Assembly: GCA_947497085.1 (NCBI GenBank)
Contig: CANMFE010000001.1
Coordinates: 372,001-436,000, forward strand
Direction of reading: 5' to 3'
Length of the DNA stretch: 64,000 nt
From: an uncultured Sphingomonadaceae bacterium
Lineage (GTDB): Bacteria; Pseudomonadota; Alphaproteobacteria; Sphingomonadales; Sphingomonadaceae
Numbering within the stretch: position 1 is the first letter of the stretch; every line of letters starts with the position of its first letter. Shown here in pieces: positions 54,642 to 63,151 of the stretch. Both the position numbers and the translations under genes were made by a program. The notes beneath the pieces were generated by a model that saw only the letters and a list, made by a program, of their open reading frames with translations, searched no databases and was not told the origin of the DNA.

Positions 54642-55226
54642 ATGCGGATTGTTAAATATTTAATGGTTGTGGGCGCAGCGCTCTCACTTTCGGCGTGCGG
54701 TATCAACAGTGTGCCAACGGCAGAAGAAAACGCGAAAGCCAAATGGGCCGATGTAGAAAGCCAGTACCAGCGGCGTTCCGACCTGATTCCCAACCTTGTC
54801 GAAACCGTCAAGGGTTTCGCTGAACAGGAACAGGATACACTGACAGCCGTGGTGGAGGCCCGCGCCAAGGCGACATCGATACAGGTCAATGCTGATGACC
54901 TGGGTGATGCGTCGAAAATGGCCGAATATGCCAATGCGCAGACCCAGCTCAGCTCAGGTCTTGGCCGCCTACTGGCCAGTTTTGAAGCTTATCCCGAGCT
55001 TAAGTCAAACCAGAACTTCCTGGCGCTACAAAGCCAGTTGGAAGGTACGGAAAACCGGATTGCGGTAGCCCGCCGCGACTATAACGAAGCGGTGCGCGGA
55101 TATAATACCACGATCCGCACCTTCCCCGATATTATCGGCGCAAAAATCATCCATGGCGCAGAACCAATGGTACCGTTCAAAGCCACGACTGAAGGCGCTG
55201 AAGAAGCCCCTGAAGTCAAGTTCTGA
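54642..55226 (+). CDS. LemA family lipoprotein
   Basis: A 194-residue protein. The start at 54642 follows GGAGTGGAGGAAATC. A lipoprotein signal ends at LSLSACG. The LemA family core is typical: WADVESQYQRRSDLIPNLVETVKGF (~29-53), VVEARAKATSIQV, NAQTQLSSGLGRLLASFEAYPELKSN and ENRIAVARRDYNEAVRGYNTTIRTFP. The role of LemA is unclear. The gene is followed by a terminator and then two TPM-domain genes, the usual LemA-TPM grouping. Confidence 0.93.
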   Translation: MRIVKYLMVVGAALSLSACGINSVPTAEENAKAKWADVESQYQRRSDLIPNLVETVKGFAEQEQDTLTAVVEARAKATSIQVNADDLGDASKMAEYANAQTQLSSGLGRLLASFEAYPELKSNQNFLALQSQLEGTENRIAVARRDYNEAVRGYNTTIRTFPDIIGAKIIHGAEPMVPFKATTEGAEEAPEVKF

Positions 55227-55236
55227 TCATGATACG

Positions 55237-55266
55237 GGCCAGCGCCAAACGGTGCTGGCCTTTTTG
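55237..55266 (+). terminator. Rho-independent terminator after the lemA gene
   Basis: A 10-bp stem (GGCCAGC... / ...GCTGGCC with one G-T pair) with an AAAC-type loop is followed by TTTTTG. It could partially separate lemA from the TPM-domain genes 70 bases on. Confidence 0.85.
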
Positions 55267-55337
55267 AAAGTCCACTTGCCCGCGCGCATCATGGCGGAGG
55301 TGACAAGCTGGCGAACCAACATAAAGGATAAAGCGGC

Positions 55338-56135
55338 ATGAAGAGATATATGGCTATTTTCCTAGCGATATTCTTCATGCTGTCGCCACTCCAGGCGCAG
55401 ACATTCCCGGAATTGACCGGGCGCGTTGTTGATGAGGCGGGCTTGCTTTCTACAGGACAGGAAGCTCAGCTGACACAGCAGCTTGAAACGCTGGAAAACC
55501 AGTCGGGACGACAGCTTGTCGTGGCCACGGTGCGCGATCTTCAGGGCTATCCGATCGAAGATTACGGTTATCAACTTGGCCGTACATGGGGCATTGGTAG
55601 CGCCGAACGCGATGATGGCACCATATTACTGATCGCGCCCAATGAACGCAAGGTGCGGATTGAGGTCGGTTACGGTCTTGAAGGCATTATGACCGATGCC
55701 CTGTCGAGCATTATCATCCAGAATGACATTCTGCCCAATTTTCGCAATGGCGATATGGCCGCAGGTATTATCGCGGGTGTCGATGCGATCAACACGCAGC
55801 TCACGCTGCCCGAAGACGAAGCCCGCGCCTATGCGGAATCGCTTGAGCGGCAGCAGCGTGACCGCGACAGTGAGGGCAATTACGGCATGCTCATTTTCTG
55901 GGCACTGATCCTGATATTCTTTGTGCTTCCCGCCATTTTCTCTTCACGCAAGGGCAAACGCTATCGCGGCGGGTCCGGCCCCATCATTATCTGGGGCCCC
56001 GGCACCGGTTCCAGCTGGGGCGGTAGTGGCGGCGGTTTTGGCGGAGGCGGCTTTGGTGGCGGCGGCTTTGGCGGGGGTGGTTTCGGCGGCGGAGGCGGCG
56101 GCTTTGGCGGCGGCGGCGCTTCGGGTGGTTGGTAG
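55338..56135 (+). CDS. TPM-domain (YgcG-like) secreted protein with glycine-rich tail
   Basis: A 265-residue protein. Signal peptide ends near SPLQAQ. The TPM domain (~25-150) has LTGRVVDEAGLLS, QSGRQLVVATVRDLQG, the YQLGRTWGIGSAERDDGTILLIAPNERKVRIEVGYGLEG block and TDALSSIIIQNDILPNFRNGDMAAGI. A membrane segment (~183-203) follows, then an almost pure Gly/Phe tail from ~222 to the end. Such proteins are linked to photosystem repair in plants (TPM/Psb32) but in bacteria the role is unknown. It is 18 bases from the next TPM gene. Confidence 0.9.
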   Translation: MKRYMAIFLAIFFMLSPLQAQTFPELTGRVVDEAGLLSTGQEAQLTQQLETLENQSGRQLVVATVRDLQGYPIEDYGYQLGRTWGIGSAERDDGTILLIAPNERKVRIEVGYGLEGIMTDALSSIIIQNDILPNFRNGDMAAGIIAGVDAINTQLTLPEDEARAYAESLERQQRDRDSEGNYGMLIFWALILIFFVLPAIFSSRKGKRYRGGSGPIIIWGPGTGSSWGGSGGGFGGGGFGGGGFGGGGFGGGGGGFGGGGASGGW

Positions 56136-56153
56136 AAAACGGGGCATAAGCAT

Positions 56154-56837
56154 ATGAGCAAAGCCATTAACATGAGCCTGGAAGACCATAGGCGTGTCAC
56201 CGCTGCGGTGGCCGAAGCCGAAAAAGGCACGGACGGCGAAATTGTAACCATCGTCACCGAACAGTCGGACCATTATAATGATGTCGCGCTGCATATGGCG
56301 ATTGCTGCCATGTTCCTGTTCCTTTCCGCGCTGGCCATTTTCCCGCGTTTTTTTCGTGACATGGTCAATTTTCTCGCAGGCGGGTGGGAACATGATTTCA
56401 CAACCGCGCAATATCTGTCGATGATATTGGTGGTGAGCGCGGTGCTGTTCCTGACGATACGCTATCTTTTTACCATTCCCGCGCTGCGCATGGCGATTAC
56501 ACCGGGCAGTACCAAGGAACTACGCGTGCGTCATCGCGCCATCCAGTTCTTCAAGGTCGGAGCAGAGCGCCGCACGCTGGGGCTGACAGGTATTCTCATT
56601 TATCTCTCCATTCGTGAGCATCGCGCCGAAATCGTCGCCGATGAAGCCATTGCAACGCAGGTAGACCCCGAAGTGTGGGGAGAGGCCATGGCAGCATTGC
56701 TGGCCGAAGTGAAAGCGGGGCGCCCCGGTGACGGCATGGTCGCGGCTGTTGAAAAAGTCGGCGAAGTGCTGACCGTGTACTTCCCAAAAAGTGTGGATAA
56801 TACCAACGAACTTCCCGACCGGCTTATCGAACTATGA
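56154..56837 (+). CDS. Second TPM-domain membrane protein
   Basis: A 227-residue membrane protein with no classic signal peptide. A TPM half at the start (DHRRVTAAVAEAEKGTDGEIVTIVTEQS) is interrupted by two membrane helices (~48-70 and ~90-112), then the domain continues with RHRAIQFFKVGAERRTLGLTGILIYLSIREHRAEIVADEAI and EVWGEAMAALLAEVKAG. This is the split TPM type usually next to LemA and a Gly-rich TPM protein. It overlaps the Nudix gene by 4 bases. Confidence 0.88.
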   Translation: MSKAINMSLEDHRRVTAAVAEAEKGTDGEIVTIVTEQSDHYNDVALHMAIAAMFLFLSALAIFPRFFRDMVNFLAGGWEHDFTTAQYLSMILVVSAVLFLTIRYLFTIPALRMAITPGSTKELRVRHRAIQFFKVGAERRTLGLTGILIYLSIREHRAEIVADEAIATQVDPEVWGEAMAALLAEVKAGRPGDGMVAAVEKVGEVLTVYFPKSVDNTNELPDRLIEL

Positions 56838-57358
56838 GCAATGGCGCTGGCGGCGTGGAAATCATGTGGAAGGGCCGTTTTATCACGGCCAAACGCGAGG
56901 GCAAATGGGAATATGTCTCACGCAGTCGCGGCATTGGCGCGGCAGTCATTATCGCCATTGATGACGGCCATATCCTGCTGGTTGAACAATATCGGGTGCC
57001 GATCGGCAAAAACTGCATCGAACTGCCTGCGGGCCTGATTGGTGATGAAACCACCGGCGAAGAACCGGCCATTGCAGCGATCCGCGAGTTGGAGGAAGAA
57101 ACTGGCTATCTCACGGCACGTATGGAGGATCTGGGCGAATATTATAGTTCGCCCGGCATGGTGTCGGAAAGCTTTCGCCTGATGAAAGCGCATGATCTCA
57201 CCAAAACAGGTCAAGGCGGCGGTGTAGAAGGCGAAGACATCACGGTGCACCATGTCCCGTTGAAGGATGTTGAGACATTTATTGCGCAAAAACGCGCCGC
57301 AGGGTGCGGCGTCGATGTAAAAATACTGCTTTTACTGGCAGGCGGTTTCTTAAGCTAA
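56834..57358 (+). CDS. Nudix hydrolase (ADP-ribose pyrophosphatase-like)
   Basis: A 174-residue enzyme. The complete Nudix box is at 70-92: G70, E76, then R84-E85-L86-E87-E88-E89-T90-G91-Y92 in the G-x5-E-x7-R-E-U-x-E-E-x-G-U pattern. The preceding LLVEQYRVPIGKNCIELPAG segment is typical of ADP-sugar pyrophosphatases, so ADP-ribose is a reasonable but unproved substrate. The start overlaps the second TPM gene (ATGA), linking it to the LemA-TPM group. It is convergent with the NDUFS4-like gene. Confidence 0.9.
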   Translation: MSNGAGGVEIMWKGRFITAKREGKWEYVSRSRGIGAAVIIAIDDGHILLVEQYRVPIGKNCIELPAGLIGDETTGEEPAIAAIRELEEETGYLTARMEDLGEYYSSPGMVSESFRLMKAHDLTKTGQGGGVEGEDITVHHVPLKDVETFIAQKRAAGCGVDVKILLLLAGGFLS

Positions 57359-57361
57359 ACC

Positions 57362-57640
57362 CTAACGAAAATTATCCGCATAGGCCTGAATTTTCAGCTT
57401 GCGCGCGGGTGATTCCACAACATGCGCATCAATGCCATATTTGCCCGCATAGGCAAGTGCGGCTTCCTTGCTTGGAAATTTCAGGCTGAGCTGCTGCATC
57501 GTATCGCCCGACCCTGCCCAGCCCATCAGCGGATCAGGATGCTTTGCCTCGCTCGGCTCAAACTGCAAGACCCAACGGTCAGTCAGCGCGCGGCCGGACT
57601 GCATGGCATTTTTCGGTGTCTGGAAAATACGTGCGGGCAT
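57362..57640 (-). CDS. NDUFS4-like complex I accessory subunit (ETC complex I subunit family)
   Basis: A 92-residue protein. It begins MPARIFQTPKNAMQSGRA and has W-V-L-Q-F-E-P, DPLMGWAGSGDTMQQL and KFPSKEAALAYAGKYGID, matching the bacterial homologues of mitochondrial NDUFS4, an accessory subunit of NADH dehydrogenase conserved in alphaproteobacteria. No nuo genes are nearby. It is a single gene, 3 bases from the convergent Nudix stop, preceded by an AGGAAC-like site. Confidence 0.9.
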   Translation of the reverse strand: MPARIFQTPKNAMQSGRALTDRWVLQFEPSEAKHPDPLMGWAGSGDTMQQLSLKFPSKEAALAYAGKYGIDAHVVESPARKLKIQAYADNFR

Positions 57641-57711
57641 GAGTAGTTCCTGTTCCTGTGTAGTTTTTTCAATGGCGCAAACACGGCCACGCGGTCAAGC
57701 GTAACCTGTGT

Positions 57712-60165
57712 CTATTTCTGCCGCGCTTGCGCTTTTTTTGTCTTTAGGCTGGCCGCCGCATTTACTGGATCATCGGGCCAGTTATGCTTGGGATAGCGCC
57801 CGCGCATGTCACGTGCGACCTCGGCCCAGCTGCCAGCCCAGAATGCAGGCAGGTCGCGCGTGGTCTGTACCGGACGCCCCGCAGGCGATGTCAGGCTGAG
57901 CACCAGCGGGATACGATCACTGCCCACCACGGGATGTTCAGACAGACCGTAGAGCGCCTGTACGCGCACTGTCACTGTCGGCCCGGCTTCGGCGGCATAG
58001 TCGATATCGTGGCTGGTTCCAGCCGGGGACATGAATGTCTCGGGCGCATATTTTGCCAGCTCCTGCTGCCGATCCCAGCCAATGCGGTTCACAAGTGCCT
58101 GGGTCAGATCACCCGGTGCAATCGCACCAAGCGCATTACGGCCATGCAATATTGGCTGCAACCATGACGCCATATCCTTGATCAATGCGCTATCCGACAG
58201 TTCTTCTATCCCCGCAAAACCAGCACGCGTGCGCAGCGAACATGCAGCTTTGCTCCACGGCAATACTTCCAGCCCTGCCCTGTGCACATGATCCAGCATG
58301 GCTTCGGCCAGTGTATCACGGTCCGGCGTACCATCCGTGCTGCGCTTGAGCCGGATCTGCCCGAGCCGTGTTTCCGTCACAGCCTCTGCGCGGTCCGTTT
58401 TCGGGTCATAGCTGGCATGGGCATGCCGCGTAATCATATGCGCAAAATGAGTTTCTATCTCCGCCAGACTAAGTGCTGCGCCTGACAGGATCCGCGCATT
58501 GGATGCCGCGCCCTGCACTTCCCCCACTGCGACCCATGCCTGCGCGGCGAGCGGCGACGCCCCATCAAGCCGGAATCCGCGCCCGCCGCTGCTTTGCCAA
58601 TCTGTGCCATCGGCATTGCGGCGGCGGCATATCCGGTCGGGATAGGCATGGGCAAGCAGCCCGCCTGCTGAAATATCGCCATGCCCCGCCTCACCTGCCA
58701 GTGCCTCAGCCTGTGCCGCCCAGCGCTGTGCCATATTGCGCGCCGCCTTGGCCCGCCGTCCTTTTTCCTGTTTCCACCGGGCGCGCCGCTGCTCCAGATC
58801 TTCACCGCGCCCGCCCAGGCCGCGCTCCTGCAACAATACCGCGATGTCCGCCGCCATCTGTACTGCGCCGTTCTGCGCGCCTAAAACGAGCATATGCCCC
58901 AAATTGGGGGGAAGCGGAAGCTGTACCAGCAAGCGCCCATGCGCTGTGATATGGCCGTCCGCATCCAATGCGCCGATAGCCTGTAACTGCACGCGCGCGG
59001 CTTTCAAACCGGTTTCTGGCGGCGGATCAATCCAACGCAACTTTCCCGGCTCCGCCTCTCCCCATGCCGCGCTTTGCAGCAACAAGGGCGCAAGATCGCT
59101 TTCAAGTATCTCTGGCGGGTCAAATGGCGGCATGCCTTTGGTTGCGGCTTCCTCCCACAGGCGATAGGCAATGCCCGGTCGTTGCCTTGCGGCGCGCCCT
59201 GCACGCTGCGTTACAGCGGCTTGGCTGGCGCGTTCGGTCACAAGTCGCGTAACACCTGCGCTCCTGTCAAAACGCGGCCGACGCGCCATGCCGCCATCGA
59301 CGACAATCCGCACACCGTCAATGGTGAGGCTGGTTTCTGCAATACTGGTGGCCAGGATTACCTTGCGCCGCCCCTGTGGATCAGGGCGAATGGCCGCGCG
59401 CTGGTCCGCCGCTTCCATCGCGCCGTATAGTTTATGCAACGCAATTTCAGAAGGGAGCGATGCCAGCGTATCCGCCACACGTTCAATTTCATAGACACCA
59501 GGCAGGAATGCGAGAATATCGCCCTGCGCCTCGGCCAATGCCGTGCGAACGGCGCTGGCGACAGCCGATGGCAAAGGCGCATCCCCACTCCGGCTGATAT
59601 AGCGGTGTTTCAAGGGATAGCTGCGCCCTTCGCTTTCAATCACCGGCGCGTCCATCAATTCGGCATAACGGCTGCCATCCAGCGTGGCAGACATGGCAAC
59701 AAGCCTGAGGTCAGTGCGAAAAGCCGCCTGCGCTTCCAGCGCAAGCGCCAGCCCGAAATCGCTGTTCAAACTGCGCTCATGTATCTCGTCAAACAGAACC
59801 GCCGACACACCGGAAAGCTCCGGATCATCCTGGATACGGTTCAGGAATATCCCCTCGGTCATGACCAATATGCGTGTTTTTGCCGACTGACGCGTATCCA
59901 TACGGGTGGCATAACCGATGGTGTCCCCCACATTTTCCCCTGCCAGTTCGGCCATGCGTTCGGCAGCAGCCCGCGCGGCCAGGCGGCGCGGGGAAAGCAG
60001 CAATATCTGCCCATCACACCATGGCTGGTCCAGCAGAGCGGGTGCAGCAGCGGTTGTCTTGCCCGCGCCCGGCGGCGCTATAAGGACGGCGTTGGGGTTA
60101 TCCGCAAGTGCGGCGACATATTCGGGAAGGACCGCTTCAATGGGTAGGTTTGACGTCATATTCAT
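57712..60165 (-). CDS. hrpB: ATP-dependent helicase HrpB
   Basis: An 817-residue DEAH-type helicase. Walker A is IAPPGAGKTT (~29-38), the Walker B box DEIH at 126-129 (FDEIHERSL), motif III MSATLDG, and later motifs in ATSIAETSLTIDGVRIVVD and QRAGRAARQRPG. The C-terminal HrpB-specific region includes LSYP-like and HVHRAGLEVLPWSKAA and closes with the HrpB domain. The substrate of HrpB is not established. It is transcribed alone; the short MITE-like repeat lies just upstream. Confidence 0.95.
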   Translation of the reverse strand: MNMTSNLPIEAVLPEYVAALADNPNAVLIAPPGAGKTTAAAPALLDQPWCDGQILLLSPRRLAARAAAERMAELAGENVGDTIGYATRMDTRQSAKTRILVMTEGIFLNRIQDDPELSGVSAVLFDEIHERSLNSDFGLALALEAQAAFRTDLRLVAMSATLDGSRYAELMDAPVIESEGRSYPLKHRYISRSGDAPLPSAVASAVRTALAEAQGDILAFLPGVYEIERVADTLASLPSEIALHKLYGAMEAADQRAAIRPDPQGRRKVILATSIAETSLTIDGVRIVVDGGMARRPRFDRSAGVTRLVTERASQAAVTQRAGRAARQRPGIAYRLWEEAATKGMPPFDPPEILESDLAPLLLQSAAWGEAEPGKLRWIDPPPETGLKAARVQLQAIGALDADGHITAHGRLLVQLPLPPNLGHMLVLGAQNGAVQMAADIAVLLQERGLGGRGEDLEQRRARWKQEKGRRAKAARNMAQRWAAQAEALAGEAGHGDISAGGLLAHAYPDRICRRRNADGTDWQSSGGRGFRLDGASPLAAQAWVAVGEVQGAASNARILSGAALSLAEIETHFAHMITRHAHASYDPKTDRAEAVTETRLGQIRLKRSTDGTPDRDTLAEAMLDHVHRAGLEVLPWSKAACSLRTRAGFAGIEELSDSALIKDMASWLQPILHGRNALGAIAPGDLTQALVNRIGWDRQQELAKYAPETFMSPAGTSHDIDYAAEAGPTVTVRVQALYGLSEHPVVGSDRIPLVLSLTSPAGRPVQTTRDLPAFWAGSWAEVARDMRGRYPKHNWPDDPVNAAASLKTKKAQARQK

Positions 60166-60180
60166 ATACGAAACCCATAA

Positions 60181-60263
60181 CCGTTAGTCCTGAGCTTGTC
60201 GAAGGACGTGTATCAGTCTGCTAACTAATACGGGACGTTTTTCGACAGGCTCAATACTAACGG
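60181..60263. repeat. MITE-like palindromic element between hrpB and the prenyl synthase gene
   Basis: An 83-base element begins CCGTTAGTCCTGAGCTTG and its other end, reversed, reads CCGTTAGTATTGAGCCTG, both continuing TCGAA; about 22 of the first 28 positions match. The terminal 8 bases (CCGTTAGT / ACTAACGG) are exact inverted repeats. There is no coding frame inside. CTGAGCTTGTCGAAGGAC-type sequences are common intergenic repeats in sphingomonad genomes, as far as I recall. Confidence 0.8.
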
Positions 60264-60280
60264 ATTGTGCTGATAGAAAT

Positions 60281-61294
60281 CTAAAATGCCCGCGCGATTG
60301 CAAATTCAACCGTTTCGACGAGCGCTGATTTCGCCTTGCCTGGTCCAAAACCGGCAATGGCATCAACAGCCCGCTGCCCGAAATGGCGTGCCCGCTCCAG
60401 CGTATCGTCAATCGTTCCATGGGCACACATCAGTTCGGTGGCATGGGCCAGATCGGCATCCGAGCTACGGTGGCCGATAATGGCATCCTGCCAGAATTTA
60501 CGCTCTTCCTCACTACCGCGTGCATAGGCAAGAATGACCGGCAAGGTTACCTTGCCATCACGGAAATCGTCACCAACGCCTTTGCCCATGGTTTCTTCAT
60601 CGGACACATAGTCAATCGCATCATCGACCAGCTGGAATGCTATACCCAGGTTGCGGCCATAGGCGTCCAGTGCCAGTTCGTCCTCTTCGCTGCGTTCCGC
60701 AACCACAGCGGAAATACGGCAGGCGGCGGCGAATAGCGCAGCTGTCTTGGCACCGATAATATCGAGATAGCGCTCTTCGCTGGTGTCAATCTTACGCTGC
60801 GCAGTAAGCTGATCCACCTCACCTTCGGCGATTATAGCCGACGCACCGGAGAGGATTTTAAGAACCTTGAGCGACCCATCCTCGACCATCAGTTCGAATG
60901 AGCGGGAGAACAGGAAATCACCGACCAGTACGGTCGCGGGGTTGCCAAATACCAGATTGGCCGTGGTCTTGCCCCGCCTGAGATCAGAGCCGTCCACCAC
61001 ATCATCATGCAGCAAAGTCGCGGTATGGATAAACTCCACCGCTGCCGCCAGTTTGTGATGGCGTGTGCCCGGATAATCGAGCAGTTTTGCACAGGCCAGT
61101 GTCAGCATCGGCCGCATACGTTTGCCGCCGCCTGCTATCAGATGCCCGGCGAGTTCAGGTATCAGCGGAATGTCGGACTGCATGCGGTCCAGTATGACGC
61201 TGTTCACCGCATTCATGTCCTGCGCGACCAGTGACATGATCGGTTCCAGCGATGGCGGCCCCTTGCGGCCAATATGGTGCACCGTTGCGCTCAT
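60281..61294 (-). CDS. ispB: Long-chain polyprenyl diphosphate synthase (probable decaprenyl/octaprenyl, ubiquinone side chain)
   Basis: A ~337-residue trans-prenyltransferase. The start at 61294 (MSATVHHIG) is preferred over the longer frame to 61324. The first Asp-rich motif DDVVD is at ~97-101 in EFIHTATLLHDDVVD, nearly identical in sequence to E. coli IspB; the second is LVDDAIDYVSDE. Small residues before the first motif permit long products, and the family context in sphingomonads (Q10) points to decaprenyl chains, which is inference. It is convergent with nothing near and divergent from the chorismate mutase gene. Confidence 0.93.
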   Translation of the reverse strand: MSATVHHIGRKGPPSLEPIMSLVAQDMNAVNSVILDRMQSDIPLIPELAGHLIAGGGKRMRPMLTLACAKLLDYPGTRHHKLAAAVEFIHTATLLHDDVVDGSDLRRGKTTANLVFGNPATVLVGDFLFSRSFELMVEDGSLKVLKILSGASAIIAEGEVDQLTAQRKIDTSEERYLDIIGAKTAALFAAACRISAVVAERSEEDELALDAYGRNLGIAFQLVDDAIDYVSDEETMGKGVGDDFRDGKVTLPVILAYARGSEEERKFWQDAIIGHRSSDADLAHATELMCAHGTIDDTLERARHFGQRAVDAIAGFGPGKAKSALVETVEFAIARAF

Positions 61295-61391
61295 GGACCC
61301 AGCATGTGGCAAGACGCGCGGCAATTGGCAAGTGCAAAGCGCGCAGAAAACGGTTTGATGTTGCGCAACTTGTGTTTAATCTGCCTATATT

Positions 61392-61679
61392 ATGGACATG
61401 GACCAACAGCTTTCCGCCTATCGACAGAGCATCGACAATATCGATGCCGCACTTATTTACATTCTGGCCGAACGTTTTCGCATTACCAAGGCAGTGGGTG
61501 AGCACAAGGCGCAAAATGCCCTGCCCCCGGCCGACCCGGCGCGCGAGGAAAGGCAGATTGCCCGGCTGAAAGCGCTTGCCGAAGAGGCCAATCTGGACAC
61601 CGAATTTTCGGAAAAGTTCCTGCGTTTCATCATCAACGAAGTGATCCGCCACCATGAACAGATCCGCGATGGTAGCTAA
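61392..61679 (+). CDS. Chorismate mutase (AroQ type)
   Basis: A 95-residue helical enzyme turning chorismate into prephenate for phenylalanine and tyrosine synthesis. Family features: RQSIDNIDAALIYILAERFRITKAVGEHKA (~11-40, with the catalytic Arg and the Lys of VGEHK), PADPAREERQIARL, and FLRFIINEVIRHHEQIR at the end. It is a stand-alone monofunctional AroQ. It ends 9 bases before the convergent histidine-kinase stop. Confidence 0.95.
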   Translation: MDMDQQLSAYRQSIDNIDAALIYILAERFRITKAVGEHKAQNALPPADPAREERQIARLKALAEEANLDTEFSEKFLRFIINEVIRHHEQIRDGS

Positions 61680-61688
61680 AAAGCGGCC

Positions 61689-63125
61689 TTAGACTTCCAC
61701 TTCTTCCGGTACGCGCGGAAGCTGCAACCGTACCAGTAACCCGCCCAAATCCTCGCTTTCGTCAAGCGAAACATTGCCATCATAGATTTCCGCCACATCG
61801 CGGACTATGGCCAGGCCCAGCCCCGTACCCGGTTTGCCTGTATCCAGCCGGGCCCCGCGGTCAAAAATACGCTGCCGTTCTTCCTCGGGAATGCCCATGC
61901 CGTCATCCTCGACCCAGATTTCGACCATTTTCGGTTCTTCCTCGCCCGCCCGGCTTCCGGCATCCACGGTCACAAATACGCTGCCGCCACCGTATTTCGC
62001 GGCATTTTCAATGAGGTTGCCCAGCATTTCGTCCAGATCCTGCCGCTCGGCTGCCACGCGCGCTGTCCTGCTGCCATCAAGGTCAAAACGGACATGCGGG
62101 TAAAGCTGGGTTACCGCGCGCTCCACAGCCTCAACGCTTTCCCAGACACTGGCAACACTGAGCGCCTGACCGCGCCGGCCAACAGCGCGGGCGCGGGCAA
62201 GGTGGTGATCGACCTGGCGCCGCATGACAGCTGCTTCACGGATCACCGTGTCGGACAGGTCGTCCGCCTTGGCCGTGGCAGCGTTCATGACCACGGTGAG
62301 CGGTGTTTTCAGCGCATGGGCAAGGTTCCCGGCATGGCGGCGCGCTTCCTCGGCCTGTTTTTCATTATGGGCCAGCAGCGCATTGAGTTCATCCACCATC
62401 GGCATGACTTCCAGCGGCAGTGTTTCGGTAACGCGGTTCTTGCGGCCTGTACGCATTTGCACAATCGCCTGGCGCACACGGCGTAGCGGCCATAGCCCGT
62501 AAAGCGTCTGCAAAGCGGCCAGCACAATCAGGCCTAGCGCCAACAGGGCAAAACTCTTGGTCAACGTGGAACGGGTCTGTGCAAGCTGCTTGTCCAGTTC
62601 GCCGCGGTCCTGCGCCACAATAACCCACCAGCGCGTATCCGATCCGGGCAGATACACCGCACGCTCGATAACCCGCAGCTGCTCATCGCCAAACTGGTTC
62701 GAATCATAGATATGCGGTTCGGCATCCTGATGGTTAGCAGGAACTTCCAGTGCCCGGTCCCACAGCGAGCGTGAAGGAAAGTCATCATGTCCCTCGCCGC
62801 TGATCTGCCAGTAAAACCCGCTATTGGGTTCCAGAAAGCGCTGGTCCCCGAGCGGGCGGTTGAAAAATACTTCCCCATCAGGGCCGATTTCCGCAGAGGC
62901 AACCATGGCCGTCTGCACATATTCGAGCTGTTCATCAAAATTATTGGTGATGATCGAACGCAATGTGCGGTCCAGCGCTATGCCGCCGCCCAGCAGCAGT
63001 AGCGAAATCCAGACCGTGGCGATCAGAATCATCCGGCGGCTGAGCGACCCCGAATGCGCCGGAGGCGCTACTGGGTCATCAATTGTACCGGAAGCAATTT
63101 CACTGCTGGTTTCTGTATCCGTCAT
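61689..63125 (-). CDS. Sensor histidine kinase, PhoQ-like
   Basis: A 478-residue membrane kinase with transmembrane segments ~31-52 and ~191-211 enclosing a ~138-residue periplasmic sensor domain. After a HAMP-like linker (LWPLRRVRQAIVQMRTG), the phospho-acceptor His270 lies in GNLAHALKTPLTVVMN, the HALKTPL form found in PhoQ-type kinases. The ATPase domain carries NLIENAAKYGG, DDGMGIPEEERQRIF and GTGLGLAIV. It is 26 bases downstream of its response regulator gene on the same strand. The signal it detects is not known. Confidence 0.93.
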   Translation of the reverse strand: MTDTETSSEIASGTIDDPVAPPAHSGSLSRRMILIATVWISLLLLGGGIALDRTLRSIITNNFDEQLEYVQTAMVASAEIGPDGEVFFNRPLGDQRFLEPNSGFYWQISGEGHDDFPSRSLWDRALEVPANHQDAEPHIYDSNQFGDEQLRVIERAVYLPGSDTRWWVIVAQDRGELDKQLAQTRSTLTKSFALLALGLIVLAALQTLYGLWPLRRVRQAIVQMRTGRKNRVTETLPLEVMPMVDELNALLAHNEKQAEEARRHAGNLAHALKTPLTVVMNAATAKADDLSDTVIREAAVMRRQVDHHLARARAVGRRGQALSVASVWESVEAVERAVTQLYPHVRFDLDGSRTARVAAERQDLDEMLGNLIENAAKYGGGSVFVTVDAGSRAGEEEPKMVEIWVEDDGMGIPEEERQRIFDRGARLDTGKPGTGLGLAIVRDVAEIYDGNVSLDESEDLGGLLVRLQLPRVPEEVEV

Positions 63126-63151
63126 GGCGCGGTGCCGTGACCATGGCTAGG

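Noticed and set aside
55961..56257. A proline-rich frame (PPPKPPPPKPPP) on the minus strand
   Set aside because: It is the complement of the Gly/Phe repeat tail of the first TPM protein.
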